NCBI RefSeq assembly: GCF_003938655.1
Contig: NZ_RJJT01000009.1
Span: forward strand, 1 to 64,000
From: Rhizobium pisi
Lineage (GTDB): Bacteria > Pseudomonadota > Alphaproteobacteria > Rhizobiales > Rhizobiaceae
Reading direction: 5' to 3'
DNA: 64,000 bases
Part shown: positions 36,517 to 46,183 of the stretch, in pieces
Layout of the letters: the number at the start of each line of letters is the position of its first letter
Numbering within the stretch: the stretch's first letter is position 1
The notes under the pieces: model-generated
The model's database searches: none
Seen by the model: only the letters and a program-made list of their open reading frames with translations
What the model was told of the DNA's origin: nothing
Translations under genes and position numbers: made by a program

Positions 36517-37026
36517 TTACTGTCCCGTCGGGACGCCGGAGGGCTGAGCCGGCGCGGCGGGCGTTGCCGGAGCAGTCGTCGACGGAGCTGCCGGGGCAGT
36601 CGCCGCTGGTACATTTGCAGCCGGTGCCTGAGTTGCAGGCGCAGACGTTGCCGGCGCCTGGGCAGCCGGTGCAGCAGTGCCGCTGTTCGGAACGCCGTTG
36701 CCAGCCGGCTGGGCCGGAGCCTTTGCGCCGCCGCCGAGCGAATCGAGAATGCCGTTGCCCTGACCGCCCGTTGCCGGAATACGGTTGAGAATATCGCTCG
36801 GACGGCCCTCGTAACGCGTCAGGATGCCAAGGCCAAGCGAGGTGAGGAAGAACAAGGTCGCAAGGATCGCTGTCGTGCGCGTCAGCGCATTGGCGGTGCC
36901 GCGGGCCGACATGAAGCCCGAACCGCCGCCGATGCCGAGGCCGCCGCCTTCCGAACGCTGGATAAGCACGACGCCGACGAGGGCGAGCACGATCATGAGA
37001 TGGATGACAATCAATACTGTCTGCAT
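36517..37026 (-). CDS. secG: Preprotein translocase subunit SecG
   Basis: Small inner-membrane subunit of the SecYEG channel that speeds protein export. Two helices (about residues 3-25 and 52-72) flank the family motif LIQRSEGGGLGIGGGSGFM. The usual protein is about 75-110 residues; this one has 169 because of a long Pro/Ala/Thr-rich tail (from about residue 95), a feature of many rhizobial SecG proteins. tpiA precedes it and pyrG follows on the same strand, a frequent alphaproteobacterial order. Confidence 0.92.
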   Translation of the reverse strand: MQTVLIVIHLMIVLALVGVVLIQRSEGGGLGIGGGSGFMSARGTANALTRTTAILATLFFLTSLGLGILTRYEGRPSDILNRIPATGGQGNGILDSLGGGAKAPAQPAGNGVPNSGTAAPAAQAPATSAPATQAPAANVPAATAPAAPSTTAPATPAAPAQPSGVPTGQ

Positions 37027-37148
37027 GGGTCCAGTCCTGCCCGTCCGGAAACGGACATAAATAAGAAATTCTGGCGGCTCTTTACATGAGGCTTTGATCT
37101 ATTCCAAGCCCTACGGCCAGGAATAAACCCTGGAATAAACAATGCCTC

Positions 37149-37919
37149 TCAGGCGAGCAGCACGTCATAGGCCCGGTAGATGGCGAGGAAGTCGGCGGCT
37201 TTCAAGCTCGCTCCGCCGATCAGCGCTCCGTCGACATTGGCAATACCGAGCAGTTCTACGGCATTGGCAGGCTTCACCGAACCGCCGTAGAGAAGCCGCA
37301 TCTTGCGGCCTTCATCGCCGAAGCGGGCCACGAGCTCGGCACGCATAAAGGCATGCGCCTTTTCGACATCGCCTGATGTCGGCGTCACGCCGGTGCCGAT
37401 CGCCCAGATCGGCTCATAGGCGATGACCGTGTTCTCGGCGGTGGCGGCATCGGGAACGGAGGCGGAAAGCTGACGCTTGATGACGTCGAGTTCCTGCCCG
37501 GCGCGGCGCTCGTCCGCCGTCTCGCCGATGCAGATGATTGCGGTCAACTCGGCGGCAAAGGCGGCTTCCGCCTTGGCGCGGACCAGATGGTCCGTCTCGG
37601 CATGGTCCGTGCGCCGCTCGGAATGGCCGACGATCACGTACGTGCCGAAACTGTCGGCGATCATCTCGGCCGAGATATCGCCGGTATGGGCGCCTGACGG
37701 CTTCTGGTGGCAGTCCTGCGCGCCGATGGCAAGCGGGCTGTCGGTGCAGAGCGCCGTCGCCACGTAGAGCAGCGTCGTCGGGGGGCAGATAAGCGCCTCG
37801 ACCTTGTTGGCGAGCGGAGGGCGAACGCCCTCGGCGATCGCCTTGATCTGATCCAGGGAGGCACGCGTGCCGTTCATTTTCCAATTTCCCGCCACAAGCG
37901 GGCGCACGTCAGGGGTCAT
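37149..37919 (-). CDS. tpiA: Triosephosphate isomerase
   Basis: Interconverts dihydroxyacetone phosphate and glyceraldehyde 3-phosphate; 256 residues. Catalytic parts are visible: GNWKMNG with Lys14, VIVGHSERR with the electrophilic His, and [11 protein letters not shown] with the base Glu, followed by the phosphate loop [10 protein letters not shown]. The ATG at 37919 gives the normal [17 protein letters not shown] start; an in-frame codon at 37973 would add an unconserved leader. The gene is followed by secG and pyrG. Confidence 0.97.
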   Translation of the reverse strand: MTPDVRPLVAGNWKMNGTRASLDQIKAIAEGVRPPLANKVEALICPPTTLLYVATALCTDSPLAIGAQDCHQKPSGAHTGDISAEMIADSFGTYVIVGHSERRTDHAETDHLVRAKAEAAFAAELTAIICIGETADERRAGQELDVIKRQLSASVPDAATAENTVIAYEPIWAIGTGVTPTSGDVEKAHAFMRAELVARFGDEGRKMRLLYGGSVKPANAVELLGIANVDGALIGGASLKAADFLAIYRAYDVLLA

Positions 37920-38043
37920 GCCGGCCTTCCACAAACTGCATATCCCTGGGGCAATATCAAAAGCGTGCGGCAAAGAAAAGCATCATGCCCTTGACGTAAG
38001 GGGAATCTCTGCGATCTCGCGCATATTTATGCCAAAATCGTTC

Positions 38044-38943
38044 TCAGCCGGCGAGAATCCAGTTCAACACCCTGCGCCAGTCGATCATCCGGATCGGCGT
38101 TCCATGGTTTCCTGTCTGAAACAGCGTGAAGCGCGTCGGATATTTCGCCTTGTGCAGGCCTTCGAACAGCGCTTGCTGGTCGGCTGCGGCATAGACCGGG
38201 TCTCGGCTGCCGTGCGCGAACCAGAGCGGCAGTTTCGCCTTGTAGAACGGGCTCTTCGTGAAATCGGGATCGGTCACCCCGCTCATAATAAGCATGCCCC
38301 TCAGCCGCTTGACGCTGTCGCCGTCGCGCGCAACGCCCCAGCAGACCTGGCTGCCCATGGAAGCACAGGAAAGAACGATCGGCCGGCCGGGCGATTGCGC
38401 GGCGGCATAGCGGATGAGGCCTTCGATCGCCGCAACGCCGTTGCTATCGAAGCTTCTCACCGTTGGCGAATAATAGACGCCGCCATTGCCGGCGACGAGG
38501 TTCTTCAGCCGGTTGAAATTACCGCCGAAGCTGTAGTCGTTGGCTCCGAGACGGCGGTCGCCGTCGCGGCCATGGATGAAGATCACCGTGAAAGCGGCAT
38601 TCGCGGCCGGTCCCACCCTGGTGACATCGAGCCTGATGCCGTCGAGCGAAAGTGTTTCATCCGCCTGGGCCTTGCGGATGCCGAGCGCCACATATTTCTG
38701 CTGTGCTCGCTTCTCCGGGATCTGGTCGCGGCCGTTGATATCGCGCGTCTCGTCATAGTCGATGACCTCCAAGGCACCGTCATCGCCAGTCTGCAGCACT
38801 GTCTGTTTCGAGAACAGATCGTCCTTGAAGGGGCCCAGCGCATCGCCCGCCCACGCCAATCCGCCGGCGGAAAGCACGGCCGTGGATAGCAAAAAGGCCG
38901 CAATTGCAGTGATGATGGTGCAATGACTTGTGGACATTCGCAT
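38044..38943 (-). CDS. Secreted alpha/beta hydrolase
   Basis: A 299-residue exported protein with a signal peptide (residues about 1-30, ending AWA-GD). The hydrolase fold shows FIHGRDGD (oxyanion loop), the nucleophile elbow SCASMGSQ in which Cys replaces the usual first Gly of GxSxG, an Asp in AHGSRDPVY and a His in TGNHGTP. Substrate unknown; esterase or lipase-like activity is plausible. The ATG at 38943 has AGGAAACC nine bases upstream; an ATG at 38937 is an alternative. It is divergent from parE, about 210 bases away, and follows tpiA's strand but is probably separate. Confidence 0.72.
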   Translation of the reverse strand: MRMSTSHCTIITAIAAFLLSTAVLSAGGLAWAGDALGPFKDDLFSKQTVLQTGDDGALEVIDYDETRDINGRDQIPEKRAQQKYVALGIRKAQADETLSLDGIRLDVTRVGPAANAAFTVIFIHGRDGDRRLGANDYSFGGNFNRLKNLVAGNGGVYYSPTVRSFDSNGVAAIEGLIRYAAAQSPGRPIVLSCASMGSQVCWGVARDGDSVKRLRGMLIMSGVTDPDFTKSPFYKAKLPLWFAHGSRDPVYAAADQQALFEGLHKAKYPTRFTLFQTGNHGTPIRMIDWRRVLNWILAG

Positions 38944-39152
38944 GCGGATGGTTTCCTGAAGCCTGCCGCCGCTTGCCATTCTGCGCCCGGCAACGCAAAT
39001 CATGTCTGAAAAGCCCGCCAAGTCTGGCGGTGTCGCGTATAGAGGTGCTTTCTGGCAGAATCTGCCTGATTCGCAAACGTGACGTGAAATGCGGTGATTT
39101 TGGGTCGGCGGCGGATACCAGCCCAAGACAGGATGAAGATCTGAACGGCTCC

Positions 39153-41255
39153 ATGGACAACAGCAAAGACCTTTTTTCCGGACTGCCCCTCTCTGAAAAA
39201 CGGGAGGAGGCGCAGAAGCCTGCCGTTGCGGCCGAACGGCCGCCGGTGACGGCCGCGCCCGTCGTCGCAGCAGCATCCTCAACTGCCGGAGCCTCCGCGC
39301 GCCCTGCGCCCGCCGCGTCGAACTCGGATGAGTATGGCGCCTCGTCGATCCGCGTTCTCGAAGGACTCGAGCCGGTGCGCATGCGCCCGGGCATGTATAT
39401 CGGCGGCACCGACGAAAAGGCGCTGCATCACCTCTTTGCCGAAGTCATCGACAATGCGATGGACGAAGCCGTCGCCGGACACGCCAACTTCATCGAAGTG
39501 CATCTCGATCTGCAGGGCTACCTGACCGTCTCCGATAACGGCCGCGGCATCCCGGTGGAGAACCATCCGCAGGTTCCGGGCAAGTCGACGCTCGAAGTCA
39601 TCATGACCAAGCTGCATGCCGGCGGCAAATTCGACGGCAAGGCCTATGAGACATCAGGCGGTCTGCACGGCGTCGGCGTTTCGGTCGTCAACGCGCTCTC
39701 CGACGACCTCGAGGTCGAGGTCGCGCGCAATCGCAAGCTATACCGCCAGCGTTTCTCCCGTGGCCTGCCGCAGGGCGGGCTCGAAGAACTTGGCGATGTC
39801 CACAATCGCCGCGGCACCCGCGTGCGCTTCCATCCCGACCCCCAGATCTTTGGGGATCACATGAAGTTCGACGCTGCCCGCGTTTTCCGCATGGCTCGTT
39901 CGAAGGCCTATCTCTTCGGCGGCGTCGAGATCCGCTGGAGCTGCGAAGCGGGCGTGCTGCCTGAAGGTTCCGAGGTCCCTGATAAGGCGGTCTTCCACTT
40001 CCCCGGCGGCCTGAAGGACTATTTGCAGGCGACGATGGGCAAGGAGTTCACCGTCACCCGCGAGATCTTCGCCGGCAAGACGGAAAAGACCAGCGGCCAT
40101 GGCTCGATGGAATGGGCGATCACCTGGTATGGCGGCGATCCGCAGGTGCATTCCTATTGCAACACCATCCCGACGCCCGAAGGCGGCACGCACGAGGCCG
40201 GCCTGCGCATTGCGCTGACCAAGGGCCTGAAGGCCTATGCCGAGCTGACGCAGAACAAGCGCGCCGCGCAGATCACCACCGACGACGTGATGATCTCGGC
40301 CGTCGGCATGCTGTCGGTCTTCATCCGCGAGCCGGAATTCGTCGGCCAGACCAAGGACAAGCTTGCGACCGTCGAGGCTCAGCGCATCGTTGAGAACGCG
40401 CTCCGCGACCCCTTCGACCATTATCTCGCCGACAATCCGAACGAGTCGGCCAAGCTGCTGGACTGGGTGATTGAACGCGCCGAGGAGCGCCTGCGCCGCC
40501 GCAAAGAAAAGGAAGTCAACCGCAAGACGGCGGTGCGCAAGCTGCGCCTGCCGGGCAAGCTCGCCGACTGCTCGCAGAACACCGCCGAAGGCGCTGAGCT
40601 CTTCATCGTCGAGGGCGATTCGGCAGGTGGTTCGGCCAAGCAGGCGCGCAACCGCGCCAACCAGGCGATCCTTCCCTTGCGTGGCAAGATCCTGAACGTC
40701 GCCAGCGCCGGCCGCGAAAAGCTCGGCGCCAACCAGCAGCTCGCCGATCTCATCCAGGCGCTCGGCTGCGGCACACGCTCGAAATACCGCGACGAAGACC
40801 TGCGCTATGAGCGCATCATCGTCATGACCGATGCCGATGTCGACGGCGCCCACATCGCCTCGCTGCTCATCACCTTCTTCTATCAGGAGATGCCGGAGCT
40901 GGTGCGCGGCGGCCATCTCTTCCTCGCAGTGCCGCCGCTCTACAAGATTACCCAAGGGGCAAAATCCGCCTATGCGCGTGACGACAATCATCGCGCCGAG
41001 CTGATGCAGACGGAGTTCAAGGGCAAGGCCAAGGTCGAGATCAGCCGCTTCAAAGGTCTCGGCGAGATGATGCCCGCCCAGCTCAAGGAAACCACGATGG
41101 ATCCATCCAAGCGCACGCTGCTCAAGGTGCTGATCGACGAGGTGGATTTCGAGGGCACCCGCAGCGCGGTCGACGATCTGATGGGCACCAAGCCGGAAGC
41201 CCGTTTCCGCTTCATCCAGGAGCGCGCGGCCTTCGCCGAGAACCTCGATATCTAA
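39153..41255 (+). CDS. parE: DNA topoisomerase IV subunit B
   Basis: ATPase subunit of the chromosome decatenase, 700 residues. GHKL ATPase motifs (VIDNAMDEAVAGHA, SDNGRGIPVENHP, GGLHGVGVSVVNALS) are followed by the transducer and the Toprim domain (VEGDSAGGSAKQARN, MTDADVDGAHIASLL) and the C-terminal ParC-binding end. IRVLEGLEPVRMRPGMYIGGTD and the short Toprim without the GyrB insert favour ParE over GyrB. The ATG at 39153 begins an Ala/Pro-rich, probably disordered 60-residue leader before the ATPase core; the in-frame codon at 38928 would add 75 residues without support. Confidence 0.93.
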   Translation: MDNSKDLFSGLPLSEKREEAQKPAVAAERPPVTAAPVVAAASSTAGASARPAPAASNSDEYGASSIRVLEGLEPVRMRPGMYIGGTDEKALHHLFAEVIDNAMDEAVAGHANFIEVHLDLQGYLTVSDNGRGIPVENHPQVPGKSTLEVIMTKLHAGGKFDGKAYETSGGLHGVGVSVVNALSDDLEVEVARNRKLYRQRFSRGLPQGGLEELGDVHNRRGTRVRFHPDPQIFGDHMKFDAARVFRMARSKAYLFGGVEIRWSCEAGVLPEGSEVPDKAVFHFPGGLKDYLQATMGKEFTVTREIFAGKTEKTSGHGSMEWAITWYGGDPQVHSYCNTIPTPEGGTHEAGLRIALTKGLKAYAELTQNKRAAQITTDDVMISAVGMLSVFIREPEFVGQTKDKLATVEAQRIVENALRDPFDHYLADNPNESAKLLDWVIERAEERLRRRKEKEVNRKTAVRKLRLPGKLADCSQNTAEGAELFIVEGDSAGGSAKQARNRANQAILPLRGKILNVASAGREKLGANQQLADLIQALGCGTRSKYRDEDLRYERIIVMTDADVDGAHIASLLITFFYQEMPELVRGGHLFLAVPPLYKITQGAKSAYARDDNHRAELMQTEFKGKAKVEISRFKGLGEMMPAQLKETTMDPSKRTLLKVLIDEVDFEGTRSAVDDLMGTKPEARFRFIQERAAFAENLDI

Positions 41256-41266
41256 GGCATGTCGCG

Positions 41267-41311
41267 GGCGCGCTGAACAGTCGGACTGACGGTCCGGCGC
41301 GCCTCATTTTA
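41267..41311 (+). terminator. Probable terminator after parE
   Basis: GGCGCGC (41267-41273) can pair with GCGCGCC (41297-41303), enclosing a second hairpin CGGAC/GTCCG (41282-41286/41292-41296), followed by TCATTTTA. The compound stem just after the parE stop suggests transcript termination, with a short T-tract. Confidence 0.5.
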
Positions 41312-41450
41312 GCATTCGCGATTTCACGGAACTGACGAAGAACCGTAACAACTCCGTCAAACAACCGGCGCATGAAGCGGTCGGCGCGCCTTCCCTCGGG
41401 GGAGTAGCTGCGCCGGTTCGATCGTTTTCAACCCTCGCCGGATATTTGTT

Positions 41451-42614
41451 ATGACCAAGCGTTTTCTCGCGACTGCCGCTTTCGTTCTGCTGTCCAGCAC
41501 CGTCACTGTCAGCGCCACCGATATCGGCGCGACCTTCGGGACCGCCTGCCCCTTCGGCGATTGCGCCGCCGGCATTTCGCTTTCCTATCTCGGTGAACTT
41601 GTTATCCCCACGGGCCATATGGAAAACGGTGTCGAATTCGGCGGCATATCAGGCCTCGATTTCGATGCCGCCACCGGCCACTATATCGCCATCAGCGACG
41701 ACCGCTCGGAGAGGGCCTCGGCCCGCTTCTATGAACTCGATGTGGATGTCGATGCATCGGGCCTCAAGGGCGTCTCCATCGTCAAGCACGTTACGTTGAA
41801 GGACAAGAACGGCGAGCCCTTCACCTCCAGGACCGTCGATCCGGAATCGATCCGCCTCGGCAAGGACGGCATCTACTGGGGCAGCGAAGGCGACGGCAAG
41901 GCGCTCTTGCCGCCCTTCATCCGCGTCGCTTCGCCGGACGGCTCCTTCGTTCGCGAATTCAAGCTGCCTGAGGGCTTTGCGCCGACCGCCGACAAGTCGA
42001 CCGGCATCCGAGACAACCTCGCCTTTGAGGATATCGCCGTTGCCCCTTCGGGCGATGTTTTCGTCGGTCTCGAAGCTGCGCTCTATCAGGACGGCCCGAA
42101 CCCCTCGCTGACATCGGGCAGCCTGTCGCGGATCATCCGCTATGACGGCGCGACCGGCGAGCCAAAGGCTCAGTACGTCTACCCGGTTTCGCCGATCCCG
42201 CAGGCCGCCACCAAGGCTGACGGCGGCAATGACAATGGCATGTCGGAGATGCTCGCCCTCGACGATCATCGCCTGCTCGCCGTCGAGCGCAGCTATGCCC
42301 AGGGGTTCGGCAACAACGTCAAGATCATGATGATGGATCTCGCCGACGCGACCGACGTATCCGCCATCCCGTCGCTCGCCAAGAACGACCAGCACGTTGT
42401 CCCCGCCCGTAAGAGCCAGATCCTCGATCTGAGAGCGATCGGCCTTGTTCCCGACAATATCGAGGCCATGTCGCTCGGCAAGGCCAAGGACGGTAGCGAG
42501 GTCCTCATTCTCGGCTCCGACAATAATTTCTCGGCCAGTCAGAAGACGCAATTCTACGCCTTCAAGGTTGTCAGCCGTCCGCAGAGTAAGACGCTCCGCC
42601 TGACGGTCGAATAG
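41451..42614 (+). CDS. Secreted phytase-like (esterase-like) beta-propeller protein
   Basis: A 387-residue exported protein with a signal peptide (cleavage near VSA-TD, residue 22). The rest matches the esterase-like activity of phytase family: GGISGLDFDAATGHYIAISDD, then VDPESIRLGKDGIYWGSEGD, LAFEDIAVAPSGDVFVGLEAA and the closing DNNFSASQKTQFYAF. These are typical strands of a six-bladed propeller. Activity on phytate or other phosphate esters is inferred from the family name only. There is no strong ribosome binding site before the ATG at 41451. It stands alone between parE and the AI-2E permease gene. Confidence 0.82.
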   Translation: MTKRFLATAAFVLLSSTVTVSATDIGATFGTACPFGDCAAGISLSYLGELVIPTGHMENGVEFGGISGLDFDAATGHYIAISDDRSERASARFYELDVDVDASGLKGVSIVKHVTLKDKNGEPFTSRTVDPESIRLGKDGIYWGSEGDGKALLPPFIRVASPDGSFVREFKLPEGFAPTADKSTGIRDNLAFEDIAVAPSGDVFVGLEAALYQDGPNPSLTSGSLSRIIRYDGATGEPKAQYVYPVSPIPQAATKADGGNDNGMSEMLALDDHRLLAVERSYAQGFGNNVKIMMMDLADATDVSAIPSLAKNDQHVVPARKSQILDLRAIGLVPDNIEAMSLGKAKDGSEVLILGSDNNFSASQKTQFYAFKVVSRPQSKTLRLTVE

Positions 42615-42704
42615 CGACGCTTTGTATACGCTTTCACGCTGCGGACCTTGAAACCGCCGGGTTCATGGCCCATAACCAGACGACAAGAATAAGAAGAGGC
42701 GCGT

Positions 42705-43910
42705 GTGGGTGTGTTCGACCGTCAGAAAGCCAATCATGAGCCGCGATGGCTGGGTTCGTCGTCGCCGACACGCACGCCGCTGATCCCTTCCATTTCGGCG
42801 GCGCGCTGGCTGCTGGTCCTGATCGTCGCGGCCGGTGTCTATTTCTTCTACGGCTTCCTCGTACCGGTGCTCGCAGCCCTCGTCATCGGCTTCGCCAGCT
42901 GGCCGCTCTACCGCAAGCTTCTTGCCCGCGTCGGCGGCAATACGACGATTGCGGCGACCATCGCCATCATCATGATCATTACATTCCTGGTCATCCCGAT
43001 CGGGCTTGCGGTCGCATATACGACGGGCGAAGTGCGCACCTGGGTCGCCTGGGCGATCCACGCCAACCGTACTGGTGCCCCGACGCCCAACTGGATTGTC
43101 GTACTGCCTTTGGCGGGTTCATACCTCGATGAGGTCTGGACCAAATATATCGGCAGTCCGGGCGCCCTGGGCGAGGTCATCCAGGCGGTCAGCGGTGCCA
43201 ATATCGGCAACATCTACCGTGCCGTGCTTGCGGCCGGCGGCGGCGCCTTCCACCTGCTGCTGACGCTGCTCTTCATGCTGATCGCGTTGTTCTTCGTCTA
43301 TCGCGATGGCTTTTCTTTCTCCAAGCAGATCGACATGCTGGGCGAGCGCATCCTGCCGAACCGCTGGGAGCGCATTTCCCGCGTCGTACCGGCGACGATC
43401 AGCTCCACCGTCATGGGCATGACGCTGATTGCGATCGGCGAAGGTATCGTGCTCGGGCTCGCCTACTGGATTGCCGGCGTACCGTCGCCGGTGACGCTCG
43501 GCGTGCTAACCGGTGTGATGGCGCTGATACCAGGTGGTGCGCCGCTGTCCTTCACGCTGGTCTCTATCTATCTGCTGGCCAGTGGCTCGCATGTCGCTGG
43601 CATCGGTCTCTTCGTCTGGGGCACCGTCGAACTCTTCATCGTCGACAAGACGCTGCGGCCGAAGCTTGTCGGCGGTCCGATCAAGCTGCCCTTCCTGCCA
43701 ACCTTCTTCGGCCTCGTCGGCGGCGTCAAGACGATGGGTTTCCTCGGCCTTTTCATCGGCCCGGTGCTGATGGCGCTGATCGTCGCCATCTGGCGTGAGT
43801 GGATCCACGAGGCCCGCAACGCCGAAAAGGGCGAGACGGGACCGCAGATCCTCATCGACGAACAGGCCCCGCCGCCGTCGAAAACGATCCCCCGCGTCGC
43901 CGAAGGCTGA
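42705..43910 (+). CDS. AI-2E family (PerM-type) permease
   Basis: Inner-membrane protein of 401 residues with about eight helices, of the family named after the E. coli autoinducer-2 exporter but with diverse or unknown substrates, including sodium/proton antiport in some. The conserved core GMTLIAIGEGIVLGLAYWIAGV and the later LTGVMALIPGGAPLSFTLV and LRPKLVGGPIKLPFLPTFFGLVGGV motifs are present. The first 20 residues and the last 40 are hydrophilic and cytosolic. The start is the GTG at 42705 with AGAAGAGG upstream. It is convergent with the GNAT gene 14 bases away. Confidence 0.85.
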   Translation: MGVFDRQKANHEPRWLGSSSPTRTPLIPSISAARWLLVLIVAAGVYFFYGFLVPVLAALVIGFASWPLYRKLLARVGGNTTIAATIAIIMIITFLVIPIGLAVAYTTGEVRTWVAWAIHANRTGAPTPNWIVVLPLAGSYLDEVWTKYIGSPGALGEVIQAVSGANIGNIYRAVLAAGGGAFHLLLTLLFMLIALFFVYRDGFSFSKQIDMLGERILPNRWERISRVVPATISSTVMGMTLIAIGEGIVLGLAYWIAGVPSPVTLGVLTGVMALIPGGAPLSFTLVSIYLLASGSHVAGIGLFVWGTVELFIVDKTLRPKLVGGPIKLPFLPTFFGLVGGVKTMGFLGLFIGPVLMALIVAIWREWIHEARNAEKGETGPQILIDEQAPPPSKTIPRVAEG

Positions 43911-43924
43911 GCGTTCGCCAACCC

Positions 43925-44383
43925 TTATCCCAGCTGCTTTTCCATGAACAGGCTGAGCGGGTCCGGCAGATAGCTGCCGAAAGGTTCGATATTCCGATAT
44001 CCGTATTTGCGGTAAAGGGCGATCGCCTCGGGCTGGTAGATGCCGGTTTCAAGCCGGATCGCCGCCAGCCCTTTTTCCCTTGCGATCGCCTCCAGCGCGT
44101 TCATCAGGCCGCTGCCGATCCTCAGCCCCCTCGCCTTGGGATCGACGAACATGCGCTTGATCTCCGCCGTGCCGTCGCCGGCTTCGACCAGCGCGCAGCA
44201 TCCGACGATTGCTCCGTCGTTGCGGGCCACGAAGAAGCTCACCGAAGGCTTTTCCAGCGATGAAAGGTCGACCAGATGGTTGCTTTCCGCGGGATAGAGC
44301 GATTGCGCATAGGCATCGGAAAGATCGAGGAGGCGGATGATGGCGTCTTGGCGCGGCGGCTCCTGGGCGATGATGACGGACAT
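43925..44383 (-). CDS. GNAT family N-acetyltransferase
   Basis: A 152-residue complete GNAT enzyme that would transfer acetyl from acetyl-CoA to an amine. The acetyl-CoA loop is KARGLRIGSGLMNALE, a variant R-G-L-R-I-G-S-G form of the Q/RxxGxG/A motif, preceded by AEIKRMFVDP and followed by LETGIYQPEAIALYRKYGYRNI. The length is normal, in contrast with the truncated GNAT at 27557. The ATG at 44383 has GGAG seven bases upstream; the in-frame codon at 44404 lacks one. Substrate unknown. Confidence 0.88.
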   Translation of the reverse strand: MSVIIAQEPPRQDAIIRLLDLSDAYAQSLYPAESNHLVDLSSLEKPSVSFFVARNDGAIVGCCALVEAGDGTAEIKRMFVDPKARGLRIGSGLMNALEAIAREKGLAAIRLETGIYQPEAIALYRKYGYRNIEPFGSYLPDPLSLFMEKQLG

Positions 44384-44510
44384 GCTGGCTCCGGATGCTT
44401 GCAAGGCGCAATTTTTGCCGAGATGACGAAGAGTTAATGCCTTCGCCTTTTTTCGGTTGGAATTGCGCCGTCTAAGGCGATGTCAGCTTCAATAGCCAAG
44501 GAGGCAGAAT

Positions 44511-44939
44511 ATGCAAGCGGTGCTCATCGCGATGACCATTCTCGGTTGCGACGATTCCGTCAGTCAATGCAATTATGTGGCGACCGTCGATAAGCGCTGG
44601 GAAACCGTAGCCGCCTGCGATGCCGAAGCCGAGCGTCGGCTCAAAGCCTATGCCAATGTCAACTATCCCTCGGTCATTGCGGTGTGCGAGGCGCCGAAAG
44701 CGCTCGCCGCGGCTGAACCGCCGAAACCGGCGCCTCTGGCTGCGGCCGCGCCCGAGATCGCGACTGGCGTGCCCGAGCCGGCCGAAGAACCGGTAAGGCT
44801 CGCAAGTTTTGCTGAAAACATCGCCGGTCAGGTCCGCGCGCATTTACCGTCGGGCAGCGACGTCAAGGAGACGCTTTCCAAACCCGTGCACTTCGTTTCC
44901 GCCAGCTATTCCTGGGTCGTGACGCGGCTGAACGATTAG
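44511..44939 (+). CDS. Conserved hypothetical protein, probably rhizobial
   Basis: A 142-residue protein with AAGGAGG six bases before the ATG at 44511, so translation is well supported. The N-terminal 65 residues contain four Cys (GCDDSVSQCNYVATVDKRW, then AACDAEAERRLKAYANVNYP and AVCEAP) that could form two disulfides or bind metal, with a weak hydrophobic start that may be a signal sequence. An Ala/Pro/Glu linker follows, then an amphipathic C-terminus. I do not recognise a family. Its stop overlaps the convergent DUF2336 stop by a few bases. Confidence 0.7.
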   Translation: MQAVLIAMTILGCDDSVSQCNYVATVDKRWETVAACDAEAERRLKAYANVNYPSVIAVCEAPKALAAAEPPKPAPLAAAAPEIATGVPEPAEEPVRLASFAENIAGQVRAHLPSGSDVKETLSKPVHFVSASYSWVVTRLND

Positions 44940-46066
44940 GCTGCCGCAAGCGCCGCATAGACGCGAGCCGATTGCCGCTGTTCGGCGACACCAAGCTTTT
45001 CCACCATGTCGAGCAACTCGCCGACCGCACCATGTGGGCCGTCGTGATGGCGGAATTTTTCGAGAAGACGGCCACAGACATTGCCGAGCACGCTTCCAGG
45101 CGCCTTCCTGGCAGCGTCGCGCCAGAGCAGCGTCGCTTCGACGAAGATGACGCTGATATCCCTCGGCAGGCCGGCGGACTCGTAGAGCGCGCGCACCGCA
45201 TGCATGCGCCCCGTCGCCAGGATCGACCGCACCCGGCGCTCGCCGCAGCCGCTCAGATCGACGATCGCGGCGGCAAAGAAGTCCACCTTGCCGGCGCAGA
45301 GCGCATGCATCAGGAAAGACGGCGTCAGCCGGCCGTTGACGCGCAGATGCGTCACGAGATCGGGTATTTCGCGCGGCGCGATGTCGCCGGCAATCGCAAC
45401 GATGGCAGCCTCGGTCGCCTCGCGGCTGATGCGCTGAAGCCGCTGCAGGCCGATTGCAGCCTGGGCCAGCGGTAGTCCGACCAGCGCGTTGCTGACATGC
45501 TGGGTGAGCAGCTGGCGGGCATCGGCGGGAAGATCGCCGCGGTCGAGAAGCAGACTGCGGATGTCGCAGTTGTCGCCCAGCCGTTCGGCGATGCGTTTCA
45601 GCGATTGGCTGGAGATCGCCGCGCCATCGTTTTCGAGCAGGCAGAGCAATTCCTCCTCGTCGCCGACCTCGGCAAGGGCGGCGGAAACCGGGCGCGTCAC
45701 ATAGGCTCTGGCAGCGATCAGCATGCGGGTGGCGCCGTTGCCGCGCGCGGCAAGGTCGACGAGATCGGCATCGCTCAAAAGCGGCGAGCAGGTGACGGCG
45801 TGGCAGGCGACCTCGGGCTGGTCCTCGGCAAGCGAAAGGATCAGATTGCGTGGCGCATCGGGCGACCAGGCGATCGCCTCGGCAAGTGCGAGCCGCACAC
45901 GCGGCGACGGATCGTCGAGAAGATAGGTCATCGCCATCTCGGCCGCCTTCCGCTCGTCCGCAGACATCGCGGACTGAAGGTAGGCCCGACCAAGCGCGTT
46001 TGCCGCCCGGACCCGGTCGCCGGTCTTGGCCGTTTCGACCCAACGAAGGAAAGCTTCTACGATCAC
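44936..46066 (-). CDS. DUF2336 domain protein
   Basis: A 376-residue alpha-helical, HEAT-like repeat protein of the alphaproteobacterial DUF2336 family (DDPSPRVRLALAEAIAWSP, LILSLAEDQPEVACHAV, LLCLLENDGAAISSQSLKRI, LLTQHVSNALVGLPLAQAA). No membrane segment or catalytic motif is visible; a scaffold or regulatory role is likely but unproved. The GTG at 46066 (giving MIVEAFLRWVETAKTGDRVR) is preferred because upstream codons up to 46111 are unconserved in character and GGGG stands seven bases before it. Convergent with the Cys-rich hypothetical gene, overlapping by four bases. Confidence 0.75.
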   Translation of the reverse strand: MIVEAFLRWVETAKTGDRVRAANALGRAYLQSAMSADERKAAEMAMTYLLDDPSPRVRLALAEAIAWSPDAPRNLILSLAEDQPEVACHAVTCSPLLSDADLVDLAARGNGATRMLIAARAYVTRPVSAALAEVGDEEELLCLLENDGAAISSQSLKRIAERLGDNCDIRSLLLDRGDLPADARQLLTQHVSNALVGLPLAQAAIGLQRLQRISREATEAAIVAIAGDIAPREIPDLVTHLRVNGRLTPSFLMHALCAGKVDFFAAAIVDLSGCGERRVRSILATGRMHAVRALYESAGLPRDISVIFVEATLLWRDAARKAPGSVLGNVCGRLLEKFRHHDGPHGAVGELLDMVEKLGVAEQRQSARVYAALAAA

Positions 46067-46183
46067 TCGATGCCCCAGCACTTGAACGCGATTCCCTCGC
46101 GCTCCATTCACTGCTGCGACCGTAGTGGCAAAAGGTTTAAGATTCGTTCACCATGTTTCTTAAGCCTTTGTATGCCTTGCCGG